Below are positions 5,133-5,640 of a DNA stretch of 5,640 nucleotides, in pieces. The stretch covers positions 1 to 5,640 of the forward strand of contig JAJDEK010000011.1 in NCBI GenBank assembly GCA_029259875.1. Reading direction: 5' to 3'. This stretch comes from Planctomycetaceae bacterium (lineage in GTDB: Bacteria > Planctomycetota > Planctomycetia > Planctomycetales > Planctomycetaceae). Position 1 is the first letter of the stretch; each line of letters starts with the position of its first letter. Both the position numbers and the translations under genes were made by a program. Under the pieces are notes generated by a model. It saw nothing but the letters and a program-made list of their open reading frames with translations. It was not told the DNA's origin and searched no databases.

Positions 5133-5640
5133 ATGTTTTTTAAATTTCAAGATCGTAAATCTTTTGCTAATATCATGTTATGTCTTACGTTGGTCTCTGT
5201 TGTTTTCTGTTCCTTACAACCGGGATTTTCAGCAACTCCATCCACAGATCAAGAGAAGCAAGTATACCAAGAGGCGGTCGTAGCCGCGGATCATCCTTTG
5301 GCCAGTGCGGCTGGCATTGCCATTCTTAAGGCAGGCGGCAATGTTGTGGATGCAGCCGTTGCTACCTCTTTTGCTCTTTCTGTTCTCAGACCGGCCAGTT
5401 GTGGTTTGGGGGGAGGAGGCTTTATGGTGATCTGGGATGCAAAGCAACAGAAATCTGTAGTCATTGATTATCGGGAGAGAGCTCCTGCTGCTGCGACTCC
5501 AGACATGTATGCAAAGCTGCCAGGCAGTGATGAACAACGTAAATTAGCCAGCCGTCAGGGACCTTTGGCTGTGGCAGTTCCAGGTACAGTGGCCGGTTTA
5601 TGCTATGCCGTGAAAGAATATGGAACACTAGATTTAAAGA
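5133..5640 (+). CDS. ggt: Gamma-glutamyltransferase precursor, 3' end missing
   Basis: The first 169 codons of a secreted gamma-glutamyltransferase (glutathione hydrolase) that leave the window in frame. The full enzyme, normally about 550-600 residues, cleaves the gamma-glutamyl bond of glutathione and transfers the group to water or an amino acid; it matures by self-cleavage before a catalytic Thr that lies off the right edge. A signal peptide is clear: a basic N terminus (MFFKFQDRKS), a hydrophobic core (about 14-28) and a likely cleavage after FSA at 34. The mature start has AVVAADHPLASAAGIAILKA (48-67), GGNVVDAAVATSFALSV (68-84), GLGGGGFMVIWDA (91-103) and IDYRERAPAAATPDMY (111-126); the Arg in DYRERAP (residue 114) is the family residue that holds the substrate alpha-carboxylate. 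GPLAVAVPGTVAGL (143-156) follows. A Cys near the signal core (FCS) lacks a proper lipobox, so this is not called a lipoprotein. ATG 5133 is supported by AAAGGG six bases upstream. The gene is divergent from mtaB. The family call is secure; whether the rest is intact is unseen. Confidence 0.92.
   Translation, partial: MFFKFQDRKSFANIMLCLTLVSVVFCSLQPGFSATPSTDQEKQVYQEAVVAADHPLASAAGIAILKAGGNVVDAAVATSFALSVLRPASCGLGGGGFMVIWDAKQQKSVVIDYRERAPAAATPDMYAKLPGSDEQRKLASRQGPLAVAVPGTVAGLCYAVKEYGTLDLK

Noticed and set aside
5155..5215. Lipoprotein signal in the gamma-glutamyltransferase precursor
   Set aside because: The Cys in VVFCSL is preceded by Phe rather than a small residue and lies inside the hydrophobic core, so an ordinary signal peptide cut after FSA fits better.
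5229..5537. Minus-strand open frame of 102 codons at the right end
   Set aside because: It is antisense to the gamma-glutamyltransferase gene, whose plus-strand frame has a signal peptide and family motifs but no stop before the window edge.

Overview
The window carries five recognisable bacterial genes plus one small uncharacterised gene, packed tightly in an AT-leaning background (GC judged by eye at about 45%). Two of the six run off the window edges. Protein style, sparse Shine-Dalgarno sequences and frequent GTG/TTG starts suggest a planctomycete (Planctomycetota, perhaps near Gimesia/Rubinisphaera). This is an inference from remembered family resemblance, not a search result. There is no RNA gene, insertion sequence, CRISPR array or phage-like segment.

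Layout. Positions 1-563 (+) hold the 3' part of a DUF374-type lysophospholipid acyltransferase whose start lies off the left edge. A 158-bp gap with a -10-like box and a perfect 8-bp inverted repeat leads to a COG2509-type FAD-dependent oxidoreductase at 722-2332 (+). This gene converges, with only 15 bp between stop codons, on a minus-strand cluster. Read in its own direction the cluster is mtaB (4862 to 3555), tmk (3475 to 2807) and a small gene of unknown function (2647 to 2348). The small gene appears to have its own good sigma70-type promoter and a Shine-Dalgarno. Divergent from mtaB across a 270-bp region rich in inverted repeats, a secreted gamma-glutamyltransferase gene starts at 5133 (+) and runs off the right edge.

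How the genes work together. This is a housekeeping neighbourhood rather than a single pathway: membrane or lipid A-type acylation (acyltransferase), redox flavoprotein of unknown substrate, dTTP synthesis (tmk), tRNA A37 methylthiolation (mtaB) and periplasmic glutathione or gamma-glutamyl metabolism (ggt). mtaB and tmk are co-directional with a 79-bp gap and may be partly co-transcribed, but each gene may also have its own promoter.

I found no convincing previously undescribed system. The best leads are non-coding: the 11-bp inverted repeat with nested palindromes between mtaB and ggt, and the 8-bp inverted repeat at the predicted transcription start of the oxidoreductase gene. The small 99-residue protein is the only gene with no function I can assign.
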